Part shown: piece after piece, positions 1 through 12,400 of the stretch | How positions within the stretch are numbered: the first letter of the stretch is position 1 | How the letters are laid out: every line of letters starts with the position of its first letter | Source: Orthonyx spaldingii | Lineage: Eukaryota > Chordata > Aves > Passeriformes > Orthonychidae | Length of the DNA: 64,000 bases | NCBI GenBank assembly: GCA_013397795.1 | Contig: VZTJ01004775.1 | Coordinates: 1 to 64,000, forward strand | Direction: 5' to 3' | The notes under the pieces: model-generated | Database searches by the model: none | Told to the model about the DNA's origin: nothing | The model's input: the letters and a program-made list of their open reading frames with translations, nothing else | Translations under genes and position numbers: made by a program

Positions 1-2924
1 TTATTTCAGTCAGACCCAATACAGACACCAGCTGGGTTACAAATTTGGAGGCATATCACTGACAAAAGGGAAGGCTCCATGTTTCCTGTAGAGCGAGGCA
101 TAAGAAGACAGAACTTGGAAACTTGAGAGAAGTATAGCAATGAAAAATTAACCTCAGGCTGTTTATGAGCAGTAACATGCTTGTGTGGAAAATCTCAGTA
201 TGCCATCTGCATGAGCGCTGGGAATGAGATGCTGTGAAATTGGGCCTTCTGTGGCATCTTCTCTCCAAAGATCTCAGTGTATCATACAGACATTACAGCT
301 GAGGAAATGAAAGCCCCCAGACTTTAACACAATCACAGAACATGCCAGCAGCAAACCAGGAGAAGAGGCAAAACTCCTGTCTCTGCTGCCTCCTGCAAGG
401 TTATGCTGCCTTACCCATTGCTGCTCTGAGGGAGATATTGATCTGTTCCTCTTGTTCCTTCTCTCCCATTGTGACTCTTTATTGTGTATACACTGTGACA
501 GGGGGAAATATATTACAGATTTGTTGCTGCTGTTGGACCCCTGCCACAGAGCATCTATCCATCACTGTCATCATGCAAAACGCAGGGCAGTTGGTATTTG
601 TTTACATCCTGAGAGGAAGAGAGTGTCCTCACCCCTCCGGTCAGATCAGATGTAATTTCAGGGAAAGGAAGAGCCTTGGAAGCGCTGTCTTGGCCAAGAC
701 ACATGAGGTATGTGAGAGGGAGGGAATCCCAAAGTGATGACAGGGCAGGCCAAGTGTAGTTTAAATCTGACCTTGCCCTTCAGGGACTGTTTATTGGTGG
801 TACTTCATCCCGTGGTTCTCCTTTCTCAAAGTATATGGCAAGCAAAGAGTTGCTCAGAAGCATTCATTCCCACTCCTTCTTAGATTTGCCGGATGGACCA
901 CATATGCTTTTGTCCAAGTGATACTGATGTGGGATCTAACTGCCAGCCTTGTGCACATTTGGCTGTATCCAGCTCGATCCACAAATCATATAATAACCCA
1001 ACTTCATGTATTTGCAAAGTCCTTATAAAGGATGCAGTTCTCAAGCACTAAACATAAACCTACTCCCTTGACTCACACTTTATGCTCTCTTACTGTGATA
1101 CCTGTAACTCACCTCTAAGAGCACTTTGAGTCTTCTGTAAATATCTGGTCTGCTAATGAATTGCTTTGGTGCCTGGGACTCCAGAGTAGGAGAGGAGTAG
1201 TGGCATCACATTGCAGCTGAGGGAAGTGCTGCAGGTAGCCACAGCCTGCAGCTCCACCTGCCTGCAGAGGCCACACAACGGGTCCACACCACTTGGGGTA
1301 CATGCATTGCATGGCTGCTCCAGCACGTGTGCCTGTCTGCCAGACATGCTCACAGGAGTACACATGTAGGCACACATGATGGGACTTTCTGTTCATCCAC
1401 GGTGTGTACTTTGACACAATCCCAGAACTCCAGAGGTCTCCCGATAGGCAAGTGGACCTCCTATGCTTTACTCCATTCCCTGAATGTGGACTGGTGCAGT
1501 CTCTGTGTAGAGGTGAGGGGCATGACCCCCAGCCCTGCCATCCATGGGACAGCACGTCCCTACCAAAGCTCACTGCTTGTATGCAGCTTGTAGTATCCTA
1601 AGCACCCAAATTGTTAAGAATTATTTCAGCAGCTTTGCTCTCTTATCTAAATGTTTTCTTTTTGTGCTTTCTGATGGGATGGGGCCCTTTGCACTCTCAC
1701 TCTAGGAGACAGTATAATCAGCACTGTCTGTATTGTTTTGTAGCCAAAGCATCTGCTTATGACTGAACATTGAAAAGCATATGACAAATGAAGGACAGTG
1801 CATACTCTATGATTTGACCTAAGGAAAAACATGGACTGGATTCTACTGAGCACATTGCTGAAATCTTGTCCAAAATAGCTTGGTAAACTTTATTGCCCTT
1901 CTCATATTTAAAATTAATGTGATCAAAAGAATTGATAAAGAAGCCTATTTGCAGACTATTTACAGCTCCAGTTGCTGCTGGCTGGGCTTCACGTGTTCTC
2001 TTTTTTTAATCCACCAGTAGAATACTAGGGAAACATCCAAATAGTCTTCAGTCGTGGGAAAATGCTCTTTCTGTGAAGCAGAGATGTAGTGTCTGTGCTG
2101 AGCCTTGGATCTGGATTTGAACTTTAGTTTGGCTGTGGATCCCAGGCATGCTGCCTGGAATACTTTCTGAAGTAAATTAAATCTTTTAATCCAAACATGC
2201 TGGGACATTTGGAGTGTCATGAGTCGTTTGGAACAGATTCCCTCCAATCACAATTACATGTGCCTATATATGAATTATAGTATCAGACCCTTGATTGTCA
2301 GAATAAACTGGTAGTAGCTCAAGGAAACAAGAGGTGCAAAACAAAAGCAGTGTGTTGATTTCCTCCTGATTTTACTAAGAAGTGTATCTGTCCATTAGAG
2401 AAAGAGCTCTGAATGAGCCTGTTGAACAGTCTATAGAGGTGGTGCCTCATGAGCCTCATGCCCGGGACAGTAATGAACACTGACGGGCCAGGTAATTTTG
2501 TAATAGCTTCAGTGGAGGAGTTGCTTTCTTAATCCATTTGCTTTGTTATCTACCATACTGAGTTGGTTTAAATTAATAACTTCCATATTTTGTATGCATT
2601 TGGGGAGGTGTTACCTTTTTTTTTCCCCTTTGTTTCCCCCCTCCTTTTTCTTTTTTCCTTTTTTTTTCCTTTTTTTGTGAGCCTATGAATATCCACATTT
2701 AGGTCTGTTAAAAGAGGTTGCCGATTCCTCCTTCCTTGTTTTTGTCCTGTACACCTTGCTGACCTGTATGGAGAAGAACTTTCCTAGTGAACAAGTAGTC
2801 AGAAATCCTAAGGCCTATAATAAAGGCAGGCAAGGATTCCATTCGTCTACTTATACATTCATTTACACATACATAGATAATAGGATCCTTTCAATCAGAA
2901 AGCCCTGTGTGGCTGTGAAGGCTT

Positions 2925-2990
2925 TCATCCTCATATTGCAGATAGAGAAACTGAGGCAGAGACATTAAATCACTTGCTCAAGAGCTTAAG
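2925..2990 (-). repeat. MIR-like ancient SINE fragment, reverse orientation
   Basis: The + strand reads like the reverse complement of the MIR core: 'tcctcatattgcag', 'agagaaactgaggcagaga', then 'cacttgctcaagag'. This matches the family's 'cagatgaggaaactgaggca ... acttgcccaagg' block with many substitutions. Recognised from memory of the consensus, so the boundaries are approximate. Confidence 0.6.
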
Positions 2991-3224
2991 GAGTTGGCAG
3001 CAGTCAGAAAAAAGGCCAACTTAGTTTGACTAGAAGTCCCTACTTTAATTTTGAGACATCGCTGCTGTCCAGCAAAACAAAGGAGAAAAAATAATAAGGG
3101 TTGTTTACAGATGGCAGAGCTAAACATTACCTCCTCTCCTTGCCATCCTTAATGACAAGCCACCTTGTCATGGATTTGAGTGAGGAATAAATGGTTATTC
3201 TGAAGCTTTGCACAAATTTGCTTT

Positions 3225-3300
3225 TTGAACCCAGGAAAGTTATTTAACCTTATCTAGTACATTTTCTTCTGCTAAAAAGGGGTATAACAATTTCAAATAA
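3225..3300 (+). repeat. MIR-like ancient SINE fragment, forward orientation
   Basis: The segment 'cccaggaaagttatttaacc' followed by 'ttttcttctgctaaaaaggg' and 'gtataacaat' follows the MIR block that runs 'gggcaagttacttaacct ... tttcctcatctgtaaaatgg ggataa'. It lies about 240 bp from a second, oppositely oriented fragment. Old and diverged, so edges are approximate. Confidence 0.6.
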
Positions 3301-3677
3301 ACATCAACTATTTCCAAATTCCTCCTTTCTTTACTGTCATTTCATAACGTTTCAGAAGGGTGTGCCATGATGTACTTAGCACGTGACAGACACTGAGGGA
3401 ATCAAAAGAGTATAAATACTTTTACGCTACTGTGCTTGATTTTCCTCTTATATTTTCACCCACGAAAAGCAAACTAGAGTGATTGACAATCCTTTTTGCA
3501 CTTTGTTTAATTCCTTTGGTGACTTCAGCTGCATCGAAGCAGGTAAGACACTTGCTATGAACTAGTTCACCTAGGGAGGTTCTGCTTCCTGCAGCTTCAT
3601 GATGTTGCTTTCTCCCAGGTGTTGTGGTTTTGATTCATCTGACACAACTCTCATGACTGTTTGCTCTCTTTTTCCAG

Positions 3678-3880
3678 CTTCTGGCCATCCTCACTGCTTC
3701 TTCTGTCACCTAGAGCTTGGCTCTGACCGAGAAGTGCCTTCCAGTTTTGTCCGCTATGTAGATGTGGAGTTTGACATGCCCACCACTTCTGCGTCCAAAG
3801 CCACCGTTCGCTCCATTTCTGTTGAGGACAAGACTGATGTGAGGAAGTGGGTGAACTATTCAGCACACTACAGTTACAAG
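3678..3880 (+). CDS. STON2: Stonin-2, penultimate coding exon (mu-homology domain, C-terminal part)
   Basis: This exon encodes the end of the mu-homology domain of stonin-2, a clathrin adaptor that recruits synaptotagmin during synaptic-vesicle endocytosis. It starts after a strong acceptor (tttttccag) in the middle of a codon. It reads SGHPHCFFCHLELGSDREVP, then a segment with VDVEFDMPTTSASKATVRS and EDKTDVRKWVNYSAHYSYK. That closing W-V-N-Y-S-A-H-Y-S-Y block is typical of the last strand of stonin and AP mu domains. The exon ends on a complete AAG codon followed by gtaaaa. Length is 203 bp, with entry one base into a codon and exit in phase 0. Upstream exons with the N-terminal NPF-containing region are outside the window. 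STON1 is the only serious alternative. The residues and the GTF2A1/TSHR neighbourhood favour STON2. Confidence 0.92.
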
Positions 3881-5164
3881 GTAAAACTGAGCAGTGGTAA
3901 TCACCATGGTTACTTTGCATGCTTCATTGTCTTGAAAAGCATGGGCAGACAAATAAAATACCATGGACAAAAGAGGTGGGAATTTGGCACATGCCAGGCT
4001 GTGTGCAGTAGCTACCCATGTGCGGCTATTGATTCATGGCAAATAAGCAGTGCATTATCCCTCAGCAAAGATGGAATCAATTTGCTTGCAGTTGCCTGTG
4101 GAAGAGCGTGCACACGGCCAGCTCCTGGGGATTAGCTGATAAGGAGAGAGTTTGAACAGGGAGTTTTGCTGCTCTTCAGAGTGGGAGTGCTGCCGTGGGA
4201 GTCCTACTGCACACAAAAGGATCACATTATTTCTCTGCTTAAATATTTCTTCCTTCTGCCTGCCCTAAGGAGAGGAGCAGATGGGAAAGTACACTACGTA
4301 TATACCTGCCAGAATATCTCAGTAAATTTGTCTGTTAGCTGAATACTCAGCAGAGAAATTGGCATCCTACCTGCCTTCTTTAAGAGCAATGATGAGAGAT
4401 TCTGAAAAGACTCTCATGGCAAATATTTTTACTGGTAATTGTAATTACATTTTTAGTAGTCTCTTAAATTCCCTGGAGATGGTATTTGATCTTCCTAAGT
4501 ATCCCTTTTAAGAATTAAAATACTGGATTTTTCTTGAGTTTTCAGAGATGTGGAAATTTAGAACCCAGACATAGATCCCTTTGGCCCTGTCCCAATAAAA
4601 ATTGGTATCTATAGGCCAAAGCAGCTCTGACCCTGAGGATGGCAGGGAGTGTGCTGATATTTGGGGTAGTGTTAGGCACTGCTTCAAGAAGCAGGGAATT
4701 GGATTTGATGGTCCTTATGGGTCCCTTCAAATTCAAGATAATTTAGAAAATTAATCTCTTTGCTTTATACATCAGTCTTTGCAGAATTTATAATTAAGGC
4801 CAGTTTTCTGCTGTCACTTAGGAAGCCACCTGTCATCTGCAGATTTGGTTCTGGGTTTGTACTCAGAGTACAATTGGGAATGGTAGTGAATATAAAATCA
4901 TGTGAGTTCTCTGCATGACGTTATCTCTTCTGAAAATTATTTCATGACACTGTTGAATTGTAGAACTGCTTGAATTAGACTGAAAATCCTTATATGGTAA
5001 ATTAGATCCAATTTTCCCTGATCCTCGGTCTGGTTTTCCTCCCAACCATCTCAGTTCACTGAGAGTTTCTTCACCTGAGCACAAGAACCATCACTGAGGA
5101 AGATTTTTGAATCTTTCGTTTTCCTTTCTCATTACAAATTTTCTTCCTCTTTTTCTTCTGCCAG
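3881..5164 (+). other. STON2: STON2 last intron
   Basis: Bounded by donor gtaaaa at 3881 and acceptor 'ttcttctgccag' ending at 5164. The exon frame continues open into the intron until a stop at 4133-4135, so retention would add 84 residues. A diverged CR1 tail is likely near 4670-4745. Nothing else recognisable. Confidence 0.8.
4670..4745 (+). repeat. CR1 LINE 3'-end fragment (diverged)
   Basis: The segment 'gaattggatttgatggtcct' then 'tatgggtcccttcaaattca' resembles the CR1 3' end, whose pattern is 'ggttggactagatgatct ... ggtcccttccaaccc'. Short and diverged, so the family and boundaries are uncertain. Confidence 0.45.
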
Positions 5165-5248
5165 GTTGAAATAGAGCAGAAAAAAAGCTTGAATGAGGAT
5201 GTGAAGGGAGACAGTACTGCAACTGTCAATGAATGTGCTACACAGTAA
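5165..5248 (+). CDS. STON2: Stonin-2, last coding exon and stop codon
   Basis: Follows acceptor tctgccag and continues in phase 0 from the previous exon. The junction reads ...YSYK|VEIEQKKSLNEDVKGD, then a short acidic and polar tail STATVNECATQ and stop TAA at 5246-5248. It adds 27 residues. The VEIEQKKSL junction is characteristic of the stonin-2 C terminus after the mu-homology domain. The tail is poorly conserved in the family and has no recognisable domain. Confidence 0.88.
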   Translation, partial: VEIEQKKSLNEDVKGDSTATVNECATQ

Positions 5249-6790
5249 AGGAAGATCAGCCTGCAAGTCCCAAAAGGGGTGGTCAAATTAACAGACCTGG
5301 AAGAAAGGACTTGCAGGGGTTGGGTATTTTTATTCTAAAAAATTATGGACTACTGCTTTTAAAATAACGCTCTGAAGAGTATAATATTTTTTCTTTGTGA
5401 TGATCTGTACTTTGAGAAGAAGCTGATCAGTGGTTTGTTTGGAACTGATCCATGAGCTTTTGCTGGAACGATATAAGTACAGTTGTACAGTCAAGCCTGC
5501 CTTTTCTGCCTTTTCACCATCTTGGTTCTGCACTCCAGTATGGTCTGGCAACTGTCACAGCCACACCAGAAAACAGCCTTTATCTCACAATCTTGCCCTC
5601 CCACATTAAGCATTTTGTTTCAATGCCTTTTGGTTTGGTCATTGACCGAATCGCTTCCTTCTTAACTGCCAAATAAAATTCAGGGAGGATCAAGTGAAAA
5701 ATTATTTAAAATCTCTTTTCTGAAATGGTCCACAGAGTGAAAATTCTGGAGAATCAACACACTCTGCATCTAAACATAGAGAATGGTCTGTGTGATTAAG
5801 CAGATGAACTACAGAAGGGACAGCTGATCACGGAGCTGTTCTTACGTTCACCCTTTCCTGTCTCACCCCTCCAATGACAACATGTCACTATGCATATTTT
5901 CACAGGGTCTCCACAAGTTACAAGAAAGCCTCTGCAATTTCTTAAGATTTTTACTTTTTGGTCTGAGCCGTTCTGTTGTCTTGACTGAACATGGTTATGG
6001 CTGCTAGCAATAGGGAATGTGTGTTACAATAGTGGAGATACCGGGGGGACTTTGCTAAGATTAGATCATTCCTGCCTAGAAAGATATTTAAGGGAAAAAC
6101 ACGGGGGTTTAGTTTTGGGTTTGGGGGGGGTGGTTTGTATGTTTTCTTGGATGAGTAAAATGGGTGGTTACTGAAAAAGTCCGAACACAATTACTTTAAC
6201 AGGCAATGGTGTTTGTTTTCTTGAAAATCCTTGGAAGTCTGTCCAGCACAATAGTATTTTCATGTTCTATCTTGAACCTACAGTATAAGTAACTTGAATC
6301 TTTATAATACTCCCATTAACTGGGCCCCAAGATCTCTTTCCAAAAATTAACAACAAGCTTCTAGCATGGAGATTTTTTATTCCCACTTAGCTGGAAGTAA
6401 TAGCAAGTCTTAAAACCTCTTTCTAAATAAAAATGCAGAAGACATGAATCACTCATTTACACATATTTTCAGAGAAAACAGTGTTAAAAGTACCCATTTT
6501 TAGTTGTTTCTATGGCTTGTGTAATATTTTGTCTCGTAATGTTAAATGTAAAATAAGTAATTTATTAAATCATTTATCTTTTGAAAGGTTACTACTGACT
6601 TTAAAATACACATTTGGAAAACTTTGGCAATGTAATTTAAAATCATAATAATTAAAATGAAAGCTTTTTATGAATTTATTTCATTTTACATTTAATATAA
6701 AAAAATAGGCTCTTCATTTACTACTCTCACTGTGACTCCTATAAAAATTACTACAATGCTAAAATCCCAAATAAAACATGAAATTAATTT
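5249..6790 (+). other. STON2: STON2 3' UTR (end uncertain)
   Basis: Downstream of the stop the sequence is AT-rich with ATTTA motifs, as expected of a regulated 3' UTR. Candidate AATAAA signals on the + strand are at 5672-5677, 6426-6431 and 6770-6775. The AT-rich block at 6400-6800 ends at the last of these. The true end cannot be chosen without transcript data. Confidence 0.5.
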
Positions 6791-6799
6791 CATTGAGTC

Positions 6800-9340
6800 T
6801 GAACCTGGTAGTGGTAGGATTTTAAACAAATTGTAGGGAACTTATAAATGCCTTTTTTTATATGCACCTGCATTTCAAGCCTGCATCACCCTAGTGACAC
6901 ATACACAGGTACACCACTGTAAATATGTAAAGCCTCAGTCCTTCTAGGACTTCTTAATAAGCCTGTATTCTTAATAAGCCTGAAGGCAGGGAGCCCTTCT
7001 GGGCCCAGGGTGCTCCTTGGAGCACCCCAGTTAGTACTAAGCATTTGCAACATCTCTCTATAAGTGGAAGAATGCTATTAACTTTTATGAAGAATTTTGA
7101 GATCAATGGATTAAAATTACTGATACTAATAATGATAACTTGTATAGGTTGTGAAATATCCAAGAGCACGGGGCTGAATTTGTGACTGATTCTCAGCTCT
7201 GTCACAGGCTGGGTATGATGAGTTGCATGGCAACTCCTCACTACAAAATTCACTCTTCTGTTCAAAGGCAGTCGAAGAATTTCTAGGTGGTTTTCCTGAT
7301 TTTCACTGCAGCTCCCAATGTGCAGTTTCTGAAATCCCACCATCAAGAAATCAAAAAAACTCCAAGCTGAAGCAGTGCTGAGATGTTGCTGAGGAAATGT
7401 GAGAATGTTTTGTGAAAGAAATGGAGATTTTCTACTTTGACCTGCAGGCTCAGTGTCTGAATTTTTGTCTATTGCCCCATAGCTCATGGAAACACAAAGA
7501 AATACAAGTTAGCAAAGTTATGTCTCTCCCCCTTAAGAGGGGAGAAAATAAAAGGAATGCAATTTGCCATTGCTGTTGAATTGTTAAACTATTCAGCCTC
7601 CATCGTACTTGCGCCACAGAATATTCTATGTTCCAGAAACTGAAAGATAAACATATTGGAGGTTTATGGATTTGCTTAATTTCTTTACCACTTCATCATT
7701 GATTTTTTTTTTTTTTTAATTCACAATCAATGAATGAAAGACCTGACTCTAATCTTTCTTACGTAGTTAGTTGTACACAGGAGTATCTCTTCCAGTCGCC
7801 ATGAATTTAAGCAGTTGAAACTGGAAAAGTGTTCTGGTTTATATGAAAGCTATTTTAGTCCATTCTGATCTCCGGAGAATGTTTTCAGATGTACTTGCCA
7901 CTGAATTTTCAAGAGTTTAGGATGAATACCTCAGCCAGAGTTTCAAAAGATTTGATTTCCTATTAAAGGACTGGAGTAAGTAGTTTGATTTTTCAAAAGT
8001 GTGCTAATAACCAAAATCTTTAGGAAATCTATTGTTGGTGTCACCAAGTGTCTCAACTGAATTCTTTTTTCAGTCCAGCGCCATTCTGAGCATTGAGAAT
8101 TTGAACACTGGGATCCTAAGTGCCCTTAATGAGGTCTCCACTGTTCTTTATTGATTTAACAGTGCCAGTTTTTCAGTGTTACACACTGTCACATAAGTAC
8201 TTTATGTACATATACTCTTCACCCATGTGAGTAAAGTAGTAATTTGAACAGACTGTTGATTGGAGTGAAGGGAAAGGATCTGAGAGGTTTGTGAATTTGA
8301 AAGTAGAAGAAATTATTTAGATACAAACAATGCCTGTAGTGGGGATGATTTTTCTTTTTTTTTTATCATGCAGAAAAATCTTTTTGACTAGTTTCAGATT
8401 AATACTTCTTTTGAGTAAGATGCAATCACTGTCCTTTGGCATATTGGAAAGCTTTGTAGTATTCAAACCCTCCATGCAGGAAATGTGCCTTCAAGGTAAG
8501 CATACATTTACTCCCCGAAGCTATTCTCACTTTCAGTCCTCTTTCTATTTCTATTATGGTTTTAATTTTTGTACTGTGGTAAGACTTAAGGTATTGTATG
8601 GAATTTTACCTAGAAACGTAACGTGTCTTTGATCACAAGAGATGAACAACATCTCCAGGCAGCTGAGCTTATTTTAGTTAATGTCTCTTACATTTATTAA
8701 CTATGGACACTGCTAGAAAAGGCAAATGGGTAAATTCAGCTGAGAAATACTAAAACTGACTGATGTTATTTTTGTTCTTTCTTTTATTTAGACTCAAATT
8801 TAGTCATCCTATGAAGGAGTCAGATATAGCAGTATGATTAGAAACACTGCAGAAATAATTTTCCTGTTCTGGTGGCTTGCTGGCTGACATATTTACTTGA
8901 TAGGATGTCCGACACCTGTCCTCATTATTTAGTAGCTGCTAAATCTCCCTCTTGAACAGCCACTTCCCAAGACAGAGAGCAATTGCATGCAAAAGAGCAT
9001 GAAAGCAAGTGGAAAAGGTGTACAAAGTTCAGCCTGGAGGTGCTTACTCTTGTGCTTGCATACAATTCTCAATAATTTCCTTCAGTGCAGTAATCAAGTC
9101 CTTGATAGGTCACCTGTGTTTCAGATGGTGAAAAATTCCTTTCAGTGACTCTTTGCAGTTTTTGTGCATAGCTGTATTAATCTCTAGAACTGACCAGCAC
9201 AAGAATTTGCAGCACACAGAGATCATTTATGGATGAAGTCCTTACCCTCTTCTGCCACTACAGTTAAATCTACATCATGACATGTCTAAGATACAAAATT
9301 TTGTGTGATAACATGCACAACTGTTCCTAATGTTTCTGTT
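6800..9340. other. Intergenic, AT-rich, no recognisable gene
   Basis: Open frames are short and lack any family resemblance. A few homopolymer runs are present (T13 near 7707, T9 near 8352). No splice-bounded coding exon could be supported on either strand. Confidence 0.6.
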
Positions 9341-9349
9341 TTGTTTAGC

Positions 9350-9425
9350 CAGCCAGCCAGCCACCCACTCACACATTCATCCATCCATCCATCCTCCCAT
9401 CCGTCCTACCCTCGCTCCCTCTCTC
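9350..9425. repeat. Interrupted tetranucleotide microsatellite (CAGC / CATC units)
   Basis: Tandem 'agccagccagccagcc' is followed by 'catccatccatccatcct' and related pyrimidine-rich units, grading into 'ctcgctccctctctctct'. Directly visible and typical of a degenerate microsatellite. Confidence 0.85.
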
Positions 9426-12400
9426 TCTTTCATACTTGCAATTCATTCTTTGCACTATTGACATTGATTGGTTTAATTATTATTTTGTAACATGTTCCTA
9501 CCTTCTTATTTTGTAAAATAAGTAAGTCTGTACACTGGCTAACTTCGTAGAAGTGGTTTATTTTTTTTTATTTTATCAGTTGAAATGGGATGTTATGTTT
9601 TGTTTAAACTACATGAAAATTTAAATAAATGTTAAGATGAAGCAGCATATCCACATTTTCACTGTGAAATTGAAGTTGTGTGTGTTGTATATTATGATAA
9701 ATCTAGAGGTGTTGAATTCAGAAGAGGAAAGGGAATATTTTGAATGGCATAAAAGACAACATAAATTAGAAGTAATGGAACTACATACAGAAAAGAGATT
9801 ATTTCATTTGATCATGCAGATTGAACAATAGATTGCAAAGGAAATGGAGCTGGCCTAGAGCTTGAGCCACATAGCAGATGTTTGTACTGACATAATATGG
9901 AAGATGGTCTAGCATTTGAAGAAATCCATCGTGAAACAAGTAATTGAAGATTGAATCCTCTGCTCAGTGGTCTCTTCTTTGACCACTAAAACCAGGAGTA
10001 CATGAAAGAGTGGTATCTTCCTGTGATCAGAACATCTGTTTCCACAAGCATAAGGTCTAAAGTACGTAGAGTCCTCTGCTGTGATTCTCTATATTCTTTC
10101 AAAGTTTAGTAAACCATATGTCATTTCATACATCTTTTCACTTTTCTCAGAGTCACTGAGACCCACTTCAGTCTGTTGTTATTCTCAAAAGCATTCCTTG
10201 TATCAGACTGAAGAGCTGAGCACTTCTCTTGGCCAAAGAAAATCAGATACCCATCATAAATGCTGTTCAGAGAATTGCTCTGAGCTCAGTACAAGTGACA
10301 GTAAGCCAACCATTTTACAGTATCAGAAAATGGAGGTACACAAAGTACGATGCCTCATTTTCATTATTCAAGAGTAAATCAGGTCAGCCAGAAAAAAACA
10401 AGGAAAGTTAAGATTTAGGGGCTGTTAGTACTAACAGTTTATTTACTACAATTCAGACACTCAGTGACTTTTGGAAATGAACATATGAAACTGGGAAGGT
10501 AGGATTATATTAACCCTGCTAGCTTGCTAATATGCATAATGTTTTTAAAAAGAAAGACTTAGAGAAAAAAAAATGAAATTTTAAAACCAAGGAGCTCAGA
10601 GTTTCTTGGCAATAGTGCAGTCCTTAAGAGATAAGCCAAAATAACACCCTACAAGAGACGGGCAAGTCAGAGTGCCAGTGCAATGTGTACCCAAACAAAA
10701 GACATCACTAGAGCAAGATAGCACAATTTGGAGAGGAAAAAAAAACCAGTTTTCTTTCAGTGCTCTTAGTTGCCATGATTGCCCTCACTGACTAGTCCAG
10801 ATAGCTTGTAAATTTGTAAGACAAAAAGTGCTGAAGGTCAGCTGGAGATGAAGCAAAAGATGGAGGAGCAAGCACACTGAGCCTAGGTGCAGGTGGGTCA
10901 CAGCAGATGTGTTTGAAACATGAAGTGCACCAGTTCCAGAAAAAACTCCTGTCCTTTTGCTCACAGTATCAGAAGTCTAACAGCAATTGCTGTACATAAA
11001 AAAGTAATTGGAATAGTATTTTGTACACCAGCTATGAAGGGTGTCTTTCTCAACCCTGAAGGATGGGATAGCAAAACCTAATGGACACGGGTGACTGTAG
11101 TACTGCCTTCAGTAGCATTGGGGTGCTGCAACAAGTGGCAGATACACACTAGGGTTCAGGAGGTCTGGGCAGATTGGTCCTTCCCTGGTCAGAGGCCTTC
11201 TGCAATCTCCCAGTTGTTACTACCCCAGAGGCTGTAGATAAACTGGGAGGAGTCAGCTCACCCTGAAGAGCTTCTGAAGGAAAAAGCTGAATACAACTGA
11301 AAGTAACTTCCTAAACTGAGAGCCTCTTTTGTAAAGGTTTCCTGATGCAGGACTGAAAAGGAGAACTCAACTCCTCTGTGGAAGCAAACAAATTTTTTAG
11401 GGCATGGTCAGTCAGTTCAGCAATTGTACTAAAACAGAGAGTACTAAGATTAAAAGGGAATGACGGGGGGAAACCTTGTATCAGTGCACAGATGCAGCCA
11501 GAGTAGCAGAGTTCTGACTTCAGGTCAACCAAAACAAAAGCAAAATTGCAGACAGTTTTCAACTGAGATTAATAGAGTTCAACCGCTATGGCATCCCCTG
11601 TGCCCATCTCCCTTTTATCCAAACCTTGCTTCTCACTGCAGGAGGCAACAGCTTGGTTTGACTTTTTTTTCCCAAGGTGTTATATTCCCAAGGTACCCTC
11701 TGCTGTGGCTGTCAGGAAGTGACAGTTGGTGCAAGGGGAACACCCAGGGGAGTGCTGGTGGCAAAATGGGATATGCTGAAGTTACAATCTTAGTAGAGAA
11801 AAATGTGTGCTAATACCTCATAAAGTCCTGTGACAAGTCAGGAACTATGGAAAAAAATGAGACTTGGGGAGTCCCAGTCTACAAACATTGATCTTGGGAA
11901 CAGAGGAACAAATAGCGTAAAAATTAATATGAATGTTATGAACGATTGTAAGGCTTTTGAACAAATAGATTTGCATCTGAACCACATTGTCAAAATCAGC
12001 TGTCAAATTGTTCAGGGCCAGCAGGCACAGCATGATGAAACTGAGTTGACTGAGATTTCTGCTTGATAAGTTGGGGTCCATGGTATGGGTTCTACCTGGA
12101 GAAGTGAACCACATATTGGAACAACAAGGGACTTAGCTGGTGCCCACACTCCCTGGGTTCTCAGAAGTGAAGGGACTGTTGCTCTCTAGTGGTCACTGCC
12201 AGGTTCTTGTCTGGACTGACTGACCTGCTGCATCAAGCAGCCACAATGAATCACAAGTCTCACTGGTTTTCAAGACTGTGAACCCTATGCAGAATTCGAC
12301 CCGTTTGAAACCAGCTGGATCTCAAAATTGGGTGTAAGAGTTGACTACCTCAGCTGATTCCATGTTTAGCTGAGAAAAGGACAACACATAAATTAATTTT

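Larger units (their letters stand above)
1..3677 (+). other. STON2: STON2 intron (partial, continues left of window)
   Basis: Non-coding sequence upstream of the penultimate STON2 exon. I looked for further stonin-2 coding sequence here and found none, so the large upstream exon lies outside the window. The longest open frames (such as 1115-1573 on the minus strand) resemble no known family. The stretch holds two ancient MIR-like fragments (about 2925-2990 and 3225-3300) and a long T/C-rich tract at 2618-2680. It ends in a good polypyrimidine tract and AG acceptor at 3676-3677. Confidence 0.75.

Noticed and set aside
3599..3677. ATG at 3599 as a start for stonin-2
   Set aside because: The frame before 3678 is intron. 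The acceptor at 3676-3677 and the family sequence begin the exon at 3678.
10313..10380. Possible MIR/L2 fragment
   Set aside because: Only a short stretch fits ('ttttacagtatcagaaaatg'); the rest does not follow the consensus.
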